Shown here one piece after another: positions 31,838 through 40,383 of a stretch of 50,707 nucleotides of DNA. The DNA is from Bacteroidales bacterium (GTDB taxonomy: Bacteria > Bacteroidota > Bacteroidia > Bacteroidales > UBA932). The notes under the pieces were generated by a model that worked only from the letters and a program-made list of their open reading frames with translations, had not been told where the DNA came from and did no database searches. The translations under genes were made by a program, and so were the position numbers. Location of the stretch: contig JAFQFD010000054.1 in NCBI GenBank assembly GCA_017415715.1, forward strand, positions 1 through 50,707, given 5' to 3'. Positions within the stretch are counted from its first letter, which is position 1; every line of letters begins with the position of its first letter.

Positions 31838-32616
31838 TGGCACACCTTGAACAAGACTTCCATGCCATAGGCAGTATGCCTCTCGTCACGTTAGATGAGA
31901 TGCAAGCCGTGGAGCTAATGAATCGTATTGACACAAAATTCATTACGGACATATCGGTACTGGACAGCATTCTTGACGACGCTTATTCTGCCGGGTATAA
32001 GGTGTGCGAAATAACAGGACACAGGCTGCTCAGGTACACTTCCATATATTATGACACCGATGATCTGGAAATGTTCAGGAGACATAGAAACGGTAAGAAG
32101 ACCAGACAGAAGATAAGGGTCCGCTCATATCACATCAACGGAGAGAATTATCTGGAAATCAAGAACAAACAGAATACGGGAAGAACAAGAAAAAGGCGCA
32201 TAAGGATAACAGACGACCTGAAAATGGACTTTTCCAAATCTAAAGAGGCCGCAGCATTCATAGATAATCATTCAAAATACGGAAGAGCAGAGCTTACACC
32301 GGAAACAAGCACTGACTTCCAACGTATCACCTTGACTAATAAAGCAATGTCTGAAAGGATAACGATTGACATTGACTTAAATTTCACAAACTACAGGAAC
32401 GGCATCCTTGCCGATATCGGGAAACTTGTCATAATCGAAGTCAAGCAGGACAGCAGAAATATTTCAAGAATGAAAGCAATATTATTGAAGCATAGAGTAT
32501 TCCCATACAGAGTAAGCAAATACTGTCTTTCCGTCATTATGACCGAGCATGACATACACCCAGGAAGGTATAAGGAAAAACTAAGACATATCCATAAAAT
32601 AACAGAACAGAGATGA
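31837..32616 (+). CDS. VTC-domain protein (polyphosphate polymerase-like)
   Basis: About 259 residues if the GTG overlapping the previous stop is used; an ATG at codon 14 is a possible alternative. The protein consists of a single VTC-type tunnel fold of the CYTH group. Basic and acidic ligands expected along the tunnel are visible: R-I-D-T-K-F near the start, K-I-R-V-R-S-Y, Y-L-E-I-K-N-K, R-K-R-R-I, T-I-D-I-D and V-I-I-E-V-K. In yeast Vtc4 this fold makes polyphosphate from ATP. Here there is no SPX domain and no membrane segment, so it would need a membrane partner. The overlapping DUF4956 gene (ATGA) supplies one. Whether the product is polyphosphate or another phosphoryl transfer is not known. 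Confidence 0.82.
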   Translation: MAHLEQDFHAIGSMPLVTLDEMQAVELMNRIDTKFITDISVLDSILDDAYSAGYKVCEITGHRLLRYTSIYYDTDDLEMFRRHRNGKKTRQKIRVRSYHINGENYLEIKNKQNTGRTRKRRIRITDDLKMDFSKSKEAAAFIDNHSKYGRAELTPETSTDFQRITLTNKAMSERITIDIDLNFTNYRNGILADIGKLVIIEVKQDSRNISRMKAILLKHRVFPYRVSKYCLSVIMTEHDIHPGRYKEKLRHIHKITEQR

Positions 32617-33401
32617 AACCTTTACAGATAGACCCCACAATGGCGGCTAACTTCTCGCCAGAGCCGGCAGACACCCTGTCAGGCACATTCCCTGAATTCG
32701 ATCCGTCAATAGCAGCTGAGTTCGGATACGAGGTTGCCCAGGCCTCCAGTTTTCTTGGAATCCCATTATTCGAGACCTCCAGTTTGATTCATATGTGCAT
32801 ACATTTTGCATTCAACCTGTTGATCTCATGGGTCATAGTGCATTTGTTCTACTATAGAAAATCCAGAAGAAAGGACTATTACTTCACGTTCATGCTATTC
32901 TCGTCAGCAATGTTCCTGCTTCTGTTCGTAATGGAAAACATCAAGCTCCAGATTGGATTTGCACTCGGTCTTTTCGCGATCTTCGGCATGATACGTTACA
33001 GGACAGAAACCGTACCTGTCAGAGAAATGACATATCTGTTCGTTATCATTGCAATTTCCATAATAAACGGACTGGCCTTGAACATTTCTTACGCAGAACT
33101 TGTTCTGGCCAATATGCTTATAGTATTTCTTATATGGATACTGGAAAGTGACAGAATCACCGGCCACACTTCCACAAAACTTGTCACATATGATAGGATT
33201 GACCTGATAGTACCAGAAAGACGGGAAGAACTTAAGGAAGATCTAGAAAGAAGGATCGGAGTAAAAGTACGCGACATCGAGATAGGTTCCGTAGACTTCC
33301 TGAGGGACTCTGCCTTCCTCAAGATCACATACGACCTACCGAAAGGCAGTTCTTGCTCAATCGATCAGCTAAGAAAAGAAAAGGATTATACAGGACGCTA
33401 A
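32613..33401 (+). CDS. DUF4956 integral membrane protein
   Basis: 262 residues. About five hydrophobic helices lie between residues 58 and 180, including the family hallmark G-L-F-A-I-F-G-M-I-R-Y-R-T. They are followed by a cytoplasmic domain of about 75 residues. A 50-residue N-terminal extension is Pro/Ser/acidic. DUF4956 genes often stand next to VTC-domain genes, and here they overlap by four bases. I infer that it forms the membrane part, perhaps a channel, of a VTC-like complex. The last gene of the operon; the convergent dehydrogenase gene ends only 5 bp away with no terminator visible. Confidence 0.85.
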   Translation: MKPLQIDPTMAANFSPEPADTLSGTFPEFDPSIAAEFGYEVAQASSFLGIPLFETSSLIHMCIHFAFNLLISWVIVHLFYYRKSRRKDYYFTFMLFSSAMFLLLFVMENIKLQIGFALGLFAIFGMIRYRTETVPVREMTYLFVIIAISIINGLALNISYAELVLANMLIVFLIWILESDRITGHTSTKLVTYDRIDLIVPERREELKEDLERRIGVKVRDIEIGSVDFLRDSAFLKITYDLPKGSSCSIDQLRKEKDYTGR

Positions 33402-33406
33402 AGCGA

Positions 33407-34333
33407 CTACCACCCCTTCCTTATGTTCTCTGCCATTATGGCGACAAGTCTTTCGCGAGCCTCCATGCTTGCCCACGCGACATGAGGGGCCAGTCTCATC
33501 CTTTCCGGATGCTTCATCTTCAGGTATGGATGGTCTTCAGGAATCGGCTCTGTCACGAACACATCCATTCCCGCTCCGGCAATTACGCCAGCATCGACAG
33601 CTGCTGCAAGATCTGCCTCAACCACGATTGCACCGCGGCCCATGTTGATCAGATACGCCGTCGGCTTCATCATCGCGAGTTCCTCAGATCCGATGAGATT
33701 GAGAGTCCTTTCGTTCAGAGGAGCATGAATCGATACTATATCCGAGTCTGCCAGAAGCTGTTCCAACGACAGGCAAGGATATTCCTTGCAATGTCCTGTA
33801 CCTGAAGTCGAATAGTAGCACACCTTCATTCCGAATGCTTCGGCTATCGAGGCGACTTTACGGCCGATGTTGCCGAGGCCTATGATGCCTATGGTCTTCC
33901 CAGCCAGCTCCCACCAGTTCCAGTTCGGATCCGTGAACATGCCGCTGCGGGAATACCTGCCCGATTTAACGCTTTCGTCGAAATATGGAGCCCCGCCCAC
34001 GAGAGAGAGGATGTGCATGAACGTAGACTGAACCACCGAATCTGTGGAATATCCCACCGCATTGCGTACCGGAATGCCTTTTGATGCAGCGTATTCCACA
34101 TCAATATTGTTAACGCCAGTGGCCGCTATGCATATGAGCCTGAGATTGGGCGCCGCATCTATAAGTTTTTTGTCCACAAGGACTTTGTTTATAAGCAGCA
34201 CATCGAGATCCTTGACCCTCTCAAGAGCCTCTTCCGGAGTCGAACTCTCATAACGGACGAATTCACCCAAACGCTCAAACGGCTCGAAGGAGACATCTCC
34301 CATGGTAGCCGCATCAAGAAAAGCAATCTTCAT
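33407..34333 (-). CDS. D-2-hydroxyacid dehydrogenase (NAD-dependent)
   Basis: 308 residues of the D-isomer-specific 2-hydroxyacid dehydrogenase family, close in pattern to glycerate/hydroxypyruvate reductases. The dinucleotide-binding motif G-L-G-N-I-G-R is at about 150. The substrate Arg lies in N-M-G-R-G, the catalytic Glu near M-D-V-F-V-T-E-P, and the catalytic His in A-P-H-V-A-W. Reaction direction and exact substrate cannot be told. The gene is separate from the convergent surface operon and is followed upstream by the tRNA-Leu terminator. A poor -7-like TATATTTA lies at 34352-34359. Confidence 0.9.
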   Translation of the reverse strand: MKIAFLDAATMGDVSFEPFERLGEFVRYESSTPEEALERVKDLDVLLINKVLVDKKLIDAAPNLRLICIAATGVNNIDVEYAASKGIPVRNAVGYSTDSVVQSTFMHILSLVGGAPYFDESVKSGRYSRSGMFTDPNWNWWELAGKTIGIIGLGNIGRKVASIAEAFGMKVCYYSTSGTGHCKEYPCLSLEQLLADSDIVSIHAPLNERTLNLIGSEELAMMKPTAYLINMGRGAIVVEADLAAAVDAGVIAGAGMDVFVTEPIPEDHPYLKMKHPERMRLAPHVAWASMEARERLVAIMAENIRKGW

Positions 34334-34372
34334 ATACTCTAAGAATTTTTGTAAATATATGAAGATATAAAT

Positions 34373-34405
34373 AAAAAAGAGGAAGAATTTCGAGAATTCT
34401 TCCTC
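34373..34405 (-). terminator. Intrinsic terminator of tRNA-Leu
   Basis: GAGGAAGAATT (34379-34389) and AATTCTTCCTC (34395-34405) form a perfect 11-bp stem. On the minus strand it is followed by TTTTTT (34378-34373). Confidence 0.85.
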
Positions 34406-34411
34406 TTCATG

Positions 34412-34492
34412 TGCCCGAGATAGGAGTCGAACCTACACGCCGTGAAGCACTCGCACCTGAAACGAGCGTGTCTACCATTTCACCACTCGGGC
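34412..34492 (-). tRNA. tRNA-Leu (anticodon CAG)
   Basis: On the minus strand the acceptor GCCCGAG pairs with CTCGGGC. The anticodon stem CTCGT/GCGAG encloses loop TTCAGGT, giving CAG. A long variable arm of class II type and a GTAGG-TTCGACT-CCTAT T-arm are present. The 3' CCA is not encoded, unlike tRNA-Asn above. A -7 element precedes it and a strong terminator follows. Confidence 0.95.
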
Positions 34493-34506
34493 CTGGAAAA
34501 GTCCGA

Positions 34507-34514
34507 CAAAGATA
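34507..34514 (-). promoter_or_regulatory. -7 promoter element of tRNA-Leu
   Basis: The minus strand reads TATCTTTG, an exact TAnnTTTG match, 14 bp ahead of the mature tRNA 5' end, with TTCG 18 bp further upstream as a weak -33. Confidence 0.6.
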
Positions 34515-34555
34515 TAAAATGTTTTTGAAATACGAACTATTTTTTCACTTTTCCA

Positions 34556-35320
34556 TCATATCACTATGTCGAAATGGTATTCCTTTTCCCAATCATTGAT
34601 CCGGAAGCCTACAGAGCTCAAAGCATAATCCAGAGTCATTGTGATGTCTTCAAGGTTTTCCCGGGTCCAGTCATATCCGGAAGATTCAATATATTCTCCT
34701 AACGAGAACACACGGAAACTGCCTTCCCCATCGGTCACCTCCAGCTTGAGGGACGCGTCTGTCTGCCTTGGCAGGACCACTTCCCCCTCCCCGTCCTCAA
34801 AGGAGATCTCATATCGGAATCCACCTTCGGAAGGTCTTCCTTCAGCATCATAACCGTTGACATTGCCCGTTACGGCGACATCATATGCAGTCGAGTATTC
34901 TGATTGAAGATGAACAGTAAGGACACTATGGTTCTTAAGCATACGGATCTTCTCTACTACACTTTCCTGCAACGATTCCAATGACGAGCAGTGCATATAG
35001 ACCTCCGGACAGTCATCCCCATAAGGGATACTCAGCCCCTCAGGACCGGGCGAATGCTCCTCCGCTCCGCTGTACGCCCACACATACACCCGGCCTTTAG
35101 GTACCGACATCACATACTCACTCCCCAAATGATGTGAGTCCATGACTTCGTTGAAGACAAAGCCCTGGGAGGCTTGCACATATACATCAGCCTCCTTTAT
35201 AATGGACGTATCGACATCACGCATGTCCAGGACCAGACGACACGGGCACTCCATTCTGTCCTCCTTCACCGAGCAGGCAGCCATACACAGCAGTCCTGCC
35301 GCAATTCCCCAAAGCTTCAT
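34556..35320 (-). CDS. FimB/Mfa2-like fimbrial anchor lipoprotein
   Basis: A minor fimbrial subunit that anchors the fimbria to the outer membrane and limits its length in Porphyromonas-type (type V) pili. I chose the ATG at 35320 (254 residues) because GGAGGA (complement of 35328-35333) lies 7-8 nt ahead of it; an ATG at 35326 is too close to that site. The signal peptide ends in lipobox M-A-A-C. The mature part has the Mfa2 pattern: C-P-C-R-L-V-L-D near the start, V-W-A-Y-S-G and the C-terminal W-x-x-x-x-x-F-D-I-V-I strand. It lies 16 bp after the fimbrillin gene as the last gene of the operon. Confidence 0.85.
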   Translation of the reverse strand: MKLWGIAAGLLCMAACSVKEDRMECPCRLVLDMRDVDTSIIKEADVYVQASQGFVFNEVMDSHHLGSEYVMSVPKGRVYVWAYSGAEEHSPGPEGLSIPYGDDCPEVYMHCSSLESLQESVVEKIRMLKNHSVLTVHLQSEYSTAYDVAVTGNVNGYDAEGRPSEGGFRYEISFEDGEGEVVLPRQTDASLKLEVTDGEGSFRVFSLGEYIESSGYDWTRENLEDITMTLDYALSSVGFRINDWEKEYHFDIVI

Positions 35321-35336
35321 CTTCATATCCTCCGTT

Positions 35337-36287
35337 CTAGATTTCCTTCTTTTCCTGATGCTGGATCCACGCACCGGTCACAGCAGTATATGTCACAACA
35401 GACTCATCTACAGGCACATCCGGCGAATCAGAGCCCAATTTGGTAATGGTAAGATCATAAGAATACATATGATTGGACTTGATCTCATCCAATGTAATAG
35501 GGTAATAGTATGGATTACCGTCTATCAAAGCCTCAACAACAAGCCTGGTCTTCTTTGCTGTATTGTTCGGATAGCAATAGAAGTGGTGGACAGTATCATA
35601 TGACGGTCCCTGTGAAACCAATGATCCGTCAACGACCTTGTCATACAGATGCGGAAGAGTTGTCGCCGGATCGCATGCACCTTCATTATACCAGAATGAC
35701 GGTGCATCCTCATCCATAAACGCTCTGTCTCCGGCGGCATTGACCACATACACATCAGTGATTTCAAAACTAAGCCCCCGGTGCTGAGGAAGAGCAAAGT
35801 TCAGGCGTACAGATTTAAGGGCCACCCAGGCGGCAAGGCGGGTGACATCGATGACCACCGGTCCCTCATGCGGCAGATCGACTTCCTTGGTTCCCACCAT
35901 GACAAGCTCACCATTGCCTATGCCTGCAATATCGGACCTGATCGAACCAAGATCCGTTATGTTCACCACATTGGAGACAGGCTCTGCATTTACAAGAGCG
36001 ACAATCTGCTTATGGCCCGAAGTACACGACAGCTTGAGAGTGTAGTTTTCGGCTGTAGCTGATGTCTCATAGACTCCATACCTGTTGAACACAAAGATCT
36101 GAATGTCGTTGATGATGTCATCCAGATAATTCTGGTCCGTGGCCTTTGTCTGAGCATCTGAAACACTGACAGTCAGCTCAATAAGGCCATCCTGATTTTC
36201 GACATGAGGCAGATCTGCCTGGCCTTCGGCACATCCGGCGAAAGCGAATACTGCAGCAATGGCTGCGAAATAAAGTTTTTTAATCAT
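35337..36287 (-). CDS. FimA/Mfa1-like major fimbrillin
   Basis: A 316-residue fimbrillin precursor. The signal peptide has lipobox F-A-G-C (16-19). The N-terminal pro-part ends near Q-T-K-A-T-D (46-51), followed by I-I-N-D-I-Q-I-F-V-F, a signature of the family. In P. gingivalis FimA, removal of the prosegment after Arg46 by an Arg-specific protease triggers strand-exchange polymerisation. Here Lys48-Ala49 stands at the matching place. The C-terminal strand (T-Y-T-A-V-T-G-A-W) is typical. The start overlaps the preceding OmpA-like gene by eight bases; the Mfa2-like gene follows. Confidence 0.87.
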   Translation of the reverse strand: MIKKLYFAAIAAVFAFAGCAEGQADLPHVENQDGLIELTVSVSDAQTKATDQNYLDDIINDIQIFVFNRYGVYETSATAENYTLKLSCTSGHKQIVALVNAEPVSNVVNITDLGSIRSDIAGIGNGELVMVGTKEVDLPHEGPVVIDVTRLAAWVALKSVRLNFALPQHRGLSFEITDVYVVNAAGDRAFMDEDAPSFWYNEGACDPATTLPHLYDKVVDGSLVSQGPSYDTVHHFYCYPNNTAKKTRLVVEALIDGNPYYYPITLDEIKSNHMYSYDLTITKLGSDSPDVPVDESVVTYTAVTGAWIQHQEKKEI

Positions 36288-38166
36288 AATTGTTTGGTTT
36301 TAAGGTGTTGTTACGTGTCTTTATCAATTCATACATTTCAGGGTCAAGGTTTGCCCTGTGCTCCATGTAAGGGTCGTAGGCAATGCATAGTTCAAAATAC
36401 TTCAAGGCTTCCTTCATCTGCCCCATCCTGGCAAGAACCATCGCCTTCAGGTAGCAGACTCTGGCATTTCTGTCGTCCAGTCTGCCCAGCACATCCAGAG
36501 CCGAGTGATTATAATCCGCAGACATGAATGCCAGTGCCGCATTGTAATCATCATACGGTCGCAGAATGCGCACTGCTGTCTTATAGTCAAGATCCTTCAA
36601 TGCCTGAAGACCTGCCATGTAGACCGTATCGACTTCGGTCGTATGCACCGTATCCTTCTGCAGACCGACCCTGTGGAGATAGAAGTCAAAGCTGACGCTC
36701 CTCAACTGCGGGTAGATCTTCTCACGCAGATATTTATAATCCGGCGTCCGTGACAGAATCCTTTCTGTTTCATCGGGGTCCTGCATCTTTTCAATCAGTG
36801 CCAGAACAGTCTTTCTTGACTGCGGCGGCAGAATACTGTCATGCTCCACCAGCAAAGCCATCTGCTTCCAGTTCTCCGGAAGTTCCGATGTCTTAAGACT
36901 ATCCTTCCACTCCTCAGGCACATAGTCCGACAGATACTTCCTGACCGACTCTGACCTTGCCTTGGAGAGTTTCCTGTTGGTGGAAAACGAGCCTTCCGGC
37001 GAGCAGGAAGCAATGATTACAAGCGAGTCCAGGGCAAACTCTTCACGTTTGAGCACGTCATCAATACATCTCCTCACTCTACGCAATTCCGAGGCATTGT
37101 CTCCTAAAAGTGTATCCACCTCCGATTTTCCCTGCTCGAAATCAATCAATGCCTTGGTATTGTCATAGACCACTCTTTCATATATGACCGTCCTGTATCT
37201 TATTCTGTCATCTGCAAGGCTGGAGAGAGAACTTATGTAGAACGTGAGTTCTTCCGGGAAAGGCAGTTCTGCCTTGCATTCTCCCCTCTCATAAAGACTT
37301 CCTTGCAGGTAGACTGCAACCTTGCGCAGCCCCGGGCGGCTTCGAAAAGTATGCTCATACCGATAGATGAAATCTCCGGAATCATCTGTCAGCACCGTAT
37401 CCAGGCGTATGCCTTCCTTCAGTATCGGGTCTTTTACATACTTGCCGTACATCCTGTCAGCCCTGAGCTTGCGACGTTCGTTCCGGCTCCATTTCAGATG
37501 TCTGGTGTAATGAATCAAGGCATCTCTTTGTGTGACTCCGAAAAGATTCTCAGCCATCGGTTCTGTAATGAAGGAAGTATCACGCTTCATTGCATATGTT
37601 TCGGGGAAATGCCTCTCCAGGAACACTTCAAGCTGGTGAATCCTGATGAAGTCCGCCGTATCGGTAATTATCGTGGACAGGAACGCCCTATAACGTTCAT
37701 ACCCCCTCAATTGAGCCTCTCTATAGCGAGCACCTGTGATGTATACCGGATCAAGAGCGACAGTATCTTCCATAATCCTCATGAACGGATTGATCTTGAG
37801 CTGCCACTGCGAGTCTGACATGCCGGCAGGAACCGTGATGTCGAAACTTATGGACACATACCCCGCCCTTTCTGCCACATTACGAAAGTGAGCCGTCACT
37901 TTTGAAGCCCGGATTACGTCCGTTGCGACCATCTCTCCAGTCTCAGAATCCCTTATGGCATTCATAATCAAGGGGCCGTCAGACAAGGTCCCCCTGATGC
38001 TGTCAATCTCGACCTCATCCTCGGGTTCTTCCACAGGTTTCTCCTCCGGAATGGAAAGTCCCATCTCCACCTCCCTGTTCATAATCTTGTGCATCTTTCT
38101 ATAAGGAGAGCAGGAGAACATCATAAACAACAGGAAGAATATCAGATATCTGCTGTCAGAACACAT
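36280..38166 (-). CDS. OmpA-like/TPR lipoprotein of the fimbrial operon
   Basis: 628 residues. A lipoprotein signal ends in F-S-C (17-19), followed by a Glu/Pro-rich stretch. Residues about 55-340 resemble the DUF3868-type region found in Bacteroidales fimbrial loci. An OmpA-like peptidoglycan-binding module lies at about 345-440, with A-S-C-S-P-E-G near 382 and K-L-S-K-A-R-S-E-S-V. The C-terminal 100 residues contain TPR-like helices (A-L-A-F-M-S-A-D-Y-N-H, C-Y-L-K-A-M-V-L). The gene overlaps both neighbours (11 bp with DUF3575, 8 bp with the fimbrillin). It may link the fimbrial base to peptidoglycan; this is inferred. Confidence 0.8.
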   Translation of the reverse strand: MCSDSRYLIFFLLFMMFSCSPYRKMHKIMNREVEMGLSIPEEKPVEEPEDEVEIDSIRGTLSDGPLIMNAIRDSETGEMVATDVIRASKVTAHFRNVAERAGYVSISFDITVPAGMSDSQWQLKINPFMRIMEDTVALDPVYITGARYREAQLRGYERYRAFLSTIITDTADFIRIHQLEVFLERHFPETYAMKRDTSFITEPMAENLFGVTQRDALIHYTRHLKWSRNERRKLRADRMYGKYVKDPILKEGIRLDTVLTDDSGDFIYRYEHTFRSRPGLRKVAVYLQGSLYERGECKAELPFPEELTFYISSLSSLADDRIRYRTVIYERVVYDNTKALIDFEQGKSEVDTLLGDNASELRRVRRCIDDVLKREEFALDSLVIIASCSPEGSFSTNRKLSKARSESVRKYLSDYVPEEWKDSLKTSELPENWKQMALLVEHDSILPPQSRKTVLALIEKMQDPDETERILSRTPDYKYLREKIYPQLRSVSFDFYLHRVGLQKDTVHTTEVDTVYMAGLQALKDLDYKTAVRILRPYDDYNAALAFMSADYNHSALDVLGRLDDRNARVCYLKAMVLARMGQMKEALKYFELCIAYDPYMEHRANLDPEMYELIKTRNNTLKPNNYD

Positions 38167-38716
38167 AGGCTATCGAAATCATAAGGTCATCAGGCAGCAA
38201 GAAATATTTTCTGCCATGCGCAGTCGTCACTCCGCATTTCTGGCAGGAATATTCCCTGAAGACTGCCATTCCCGTCCAGAATCCCAGGCCGAATTCCAGA
38301 TTGAAGTGACTGGAAAGCATATAAGTGTATCCGGCATAGGCACCAGCACCAAATCTGTCACCCTCCTCCGCCTTGCGGGAGATTATTCCTCCATGGTTAT
38401 ACTCCTGGTAACGAAGCTTCCCGGCAAACCACCAGCCCGACATCGTATGCCACGGCCACACCCTGGCCCCGACGGCATATGACTGCTGACGCATCTGAAA
38501 TTGACGGGAAGGATCTCCTTCATTGAATGTAAAAGGATTGTACCTGGCACCTGCCGTTATGCTCCATCTCCTTGACACTGAATATGATGCATCAAGATTT
38601 AAAGTACCCAGGCACGCATAGTCAAGAAGGTTTGTAGAGATGCTGAACTTCTGCGCAAAGGACGGCAAGGCCGACATCAACATTGCTGCTGACAGAACTA
38701 TCAGATATTTTTTCAT
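38156..38716 (-). CDS. DUF3575 outer-membrane protein of the fimbrial operon
   Basis: 186 residues with a signal peptide (about 1-21, ending F-A-Q). An aromatic-rich beta-barrel follows: N-L-L-D-Y-A-x-L-G-T-L-N near the N-terminus, R-W-S-I-T-A-G-A-R-Y-N-P-F and a final A-Y-V-F. This is the DUF3575 pattern; such genes regularly precede OmpA-like and fimbrillin genes in Bacteroidales. A Cys pair (C-Q-K-C, about residues 156-159) is unusual and might form a disulfide or bind metal. It is 5 bp downstream of the metallopeptidase-like gene. Confidence 0.85.
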   Translation of the reverse strand: MKKYLIVLSAAMLMSALPSFAQKFSISTNLLDYACLGTLNLDASYSVSRRWSITAGARYNPFTFNEGDPSRQFQMRQQSYAVGARVWPWHTMSGWWFAGKLRYQEYNHGGIISRKAEEGDRFGAGAYAGYTYMLSSHFNLEFGLGFWTGMAVFREYSCQKCGVTTAHGRKYFLLPDDLMISIAYVF

Positions 38717-38721
38717 AACAA

Positions 38722-40308
38722 TCAGTATCTGCTGAACACCTGTTCTATTGTTGTCCTCTTGCCTGGATAAGTCAGGATCAAGGCGGACTTGAGATCGGAT
38801 TTGGACACGACTTCCGGAGTCAGCACATAGAAAATGTCAGACGGAGTCATCCCCCTTTCATCCAGAGAACGGAATATCTGAGGATAGAACCAGTACGATG
38901 TTCCAAAGGTCGGGAAATTCCCGCCGTAACGGTCTTTGAAGATGCGGCTCTCAAGATAATAGGCCCACATCTCCCCTATCTCGCAATGTCCCGCACCTGA
39001 GGTTGTTCCATCACCGTAGGTCATACCGCCGGTCTTGATGAAGGACTCTATGATATAAAGGATGTATTTGTTCCAATAATCAGTCCCGGCCTTCGTAAAA
39101 TGGCTGGCATGGGCAAGTTCATGACATGTAGTCGAATATATTTCCCTATACTCGTCCTTATCTTTTGCCCCTATGGTAATGTCCGGAAGAAAATACTCTA
39201 CCAGAGATGCGAAACTGCCGAGATACTTGTCAAGGAAATCAGAGCGGACAACAGCGCCATGATGCAGCATCACCGCGCTGCTCGCCTCCATTCCATGCAG
39301 TATCCATATCCTCAGGTCGGCAGGAGGCGCGGAGAATCCGAGATCGGAAGCCGCACAGCGGCTGAAATAATCATAAGCGGCATTATTGACCGCACATCGT
39401 CTGAAGAGTTTATCCTCAGAATCCTTCGTCACGGTCATATTCACTCCTTCTGGACCTGACTTTCCCAAAGTAGAGACCGACGCCGGAAGCAGGACAAGAT
39501 TGAATCCTATAGAAAACTGCTTTTCATTCTTGAAGACTATCCTGTAGCGAAGGTTGGAAGAGAATTCCTTGGTCATGGAATAATACCCGTCGCGGTCAGT
39601 ATAGCTTTTGTCGAATTTGACAAATGAATTACATGAAATCATCACCCCAGCCACGCCGAATGGCTTTCCACCATTTGCATGTTCGTCTACAATAGTGATC
39701 CTGCCGGAAGGCACGACCTTCGCAGCGGCCTTCGTAGCGGGGAATCTGTCGGCATTGCCTGTAAGGACATAGGCCTCCCGCTCAACCGCCTGCCAGTCCA
39801 CGCCGAGGTCAGAACTGCGTGTCTGAGGGTCGTTTTCAGCTATATAACATTCGTGAATGACCTCATAGCGGACATTGTCAGGAAAATCAAATCCCGCAGG
39901 GACAACTGCATACTGCCATGTGACATCTCCTTCGGGTATCTCAGGGTCGTGATACCAATCGCCGTCAACAGTGATGGAGTAATCCATAGGATGATCAAGC
40001 ATCTCGATGCCCATTTCCTCAAGGACTTCATATTGCCTCTCGTCGGCTGGCAGAAAACGGACATACAGATTAGTGGTCTTAATCTCCACCCTGTCCGCCT
40101 TGGTCGGATACAAGGCTGCGAAAGCCTTGGTCATGTTTTCCGTCTTGTATGGATTTTCAAGACGCTCTCCAAGAACGATCTTATCATGCTTCAGATCGTT
40201 TCCATAATAATAGTCGATACCAGACGGACGGCCTGTATGCCGGAGCCCATCTTTGCTGCACGACATCAGAACCAACGCCAGCAGCAGGACAATCTGTCTA
40301 CCTCTCAT
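38722..40308 (-). CDS. Lipoprotein with HELAH zincin motif, first gene of the fimbrial operon
   Basis: 528 residues. The signal peptide ends in lipobox L-M-S-C (14-17). Residues about 195-265 look like a beta-sandwich of the carboxypeptidase-regulatory type (G-V-A-G-V-M-I, D-R-D-G-Y-Y). The C-terminal half has C-H-E-L-A-H (His396, Glu397, His400). A downstream G-E-M-W-A-Y-Y-L-E could supply a third zinc ligand. This would make it a periplasmic or surface metallopeptidase, though no known family is recognisable. It leads the operon and could process fimbrial precursors or act on host proteins; both are speculation. A one-mismatch -7 element (GAACTTTG, complement of 40333-40340) lies 25 bp upstream. 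Confidence 0.7.
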   Translation of the reverse strand: MRGRQIVLLLALVLMSCSKDGLRHTGRPSGIDYYYGNDLKHDKIVLGERLENPYKTENMTKAFAALYPTKADRVEIKTTNLYVRFLPADERQYEVLEEMGIEMLDHPMDYSITVDGDWYHDPEIPEGDVTWQYAVVPAGFDFPDNVRYEVIHECYIAENDPQTRSSDLGVDWQAVEREAYVLTGNADRFPATKAAAKVVPSGRITIVDEHANGGKPFGVAGVMISCNSFVKFDKSYTDRDGYYSMTKEFSSNLRYRIVFKNEKQFSIGFNLVLLPASVSTLGKSGPEGVNMTVTKDSEDKLFRRCAVNNAAYDYFSRCAASDLGFSAPPADLRIWILHGMEASSAVMLHHGAVVRSDFLDKYLGSFASLVEYFLPDITIGAKDKDEYREIYSTTCHELAHASHFTKAGTDYWNKYILYIIESFIKTGGMTYGDGTTSGAGHCEIGEMWAYYLESRIFKDRYGGNFPTFGTSYWFYPQIFRSLDERGMTPSDIFYVLTPEVVSKSDLKSALILTYPGKRTTIEQVFSRY

Positions 40309-40332
40309 AATCGTTACATTTAATTACGGAGG

Positions 40333-40340
40333 CAAAGTTC
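40333..40340 (-). promoter_or_regulatory. Putative -7 element of the fimbrial operon
   Basis: The minus strand reads GAACTTTG, one mismatch from TAnnTTTG, with TTTA upstream at about the right distance. Nearby, ATCCGT (about 40350) and ACGGAT (about 40372) form short inverted arms that could be an operator. Evidence is weak. Confidence 0.3.
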
Positions 40341-40383
40341 CCCAGGATTATCCGTGTAAAAAAAAGAATTACGGATAAATTGC

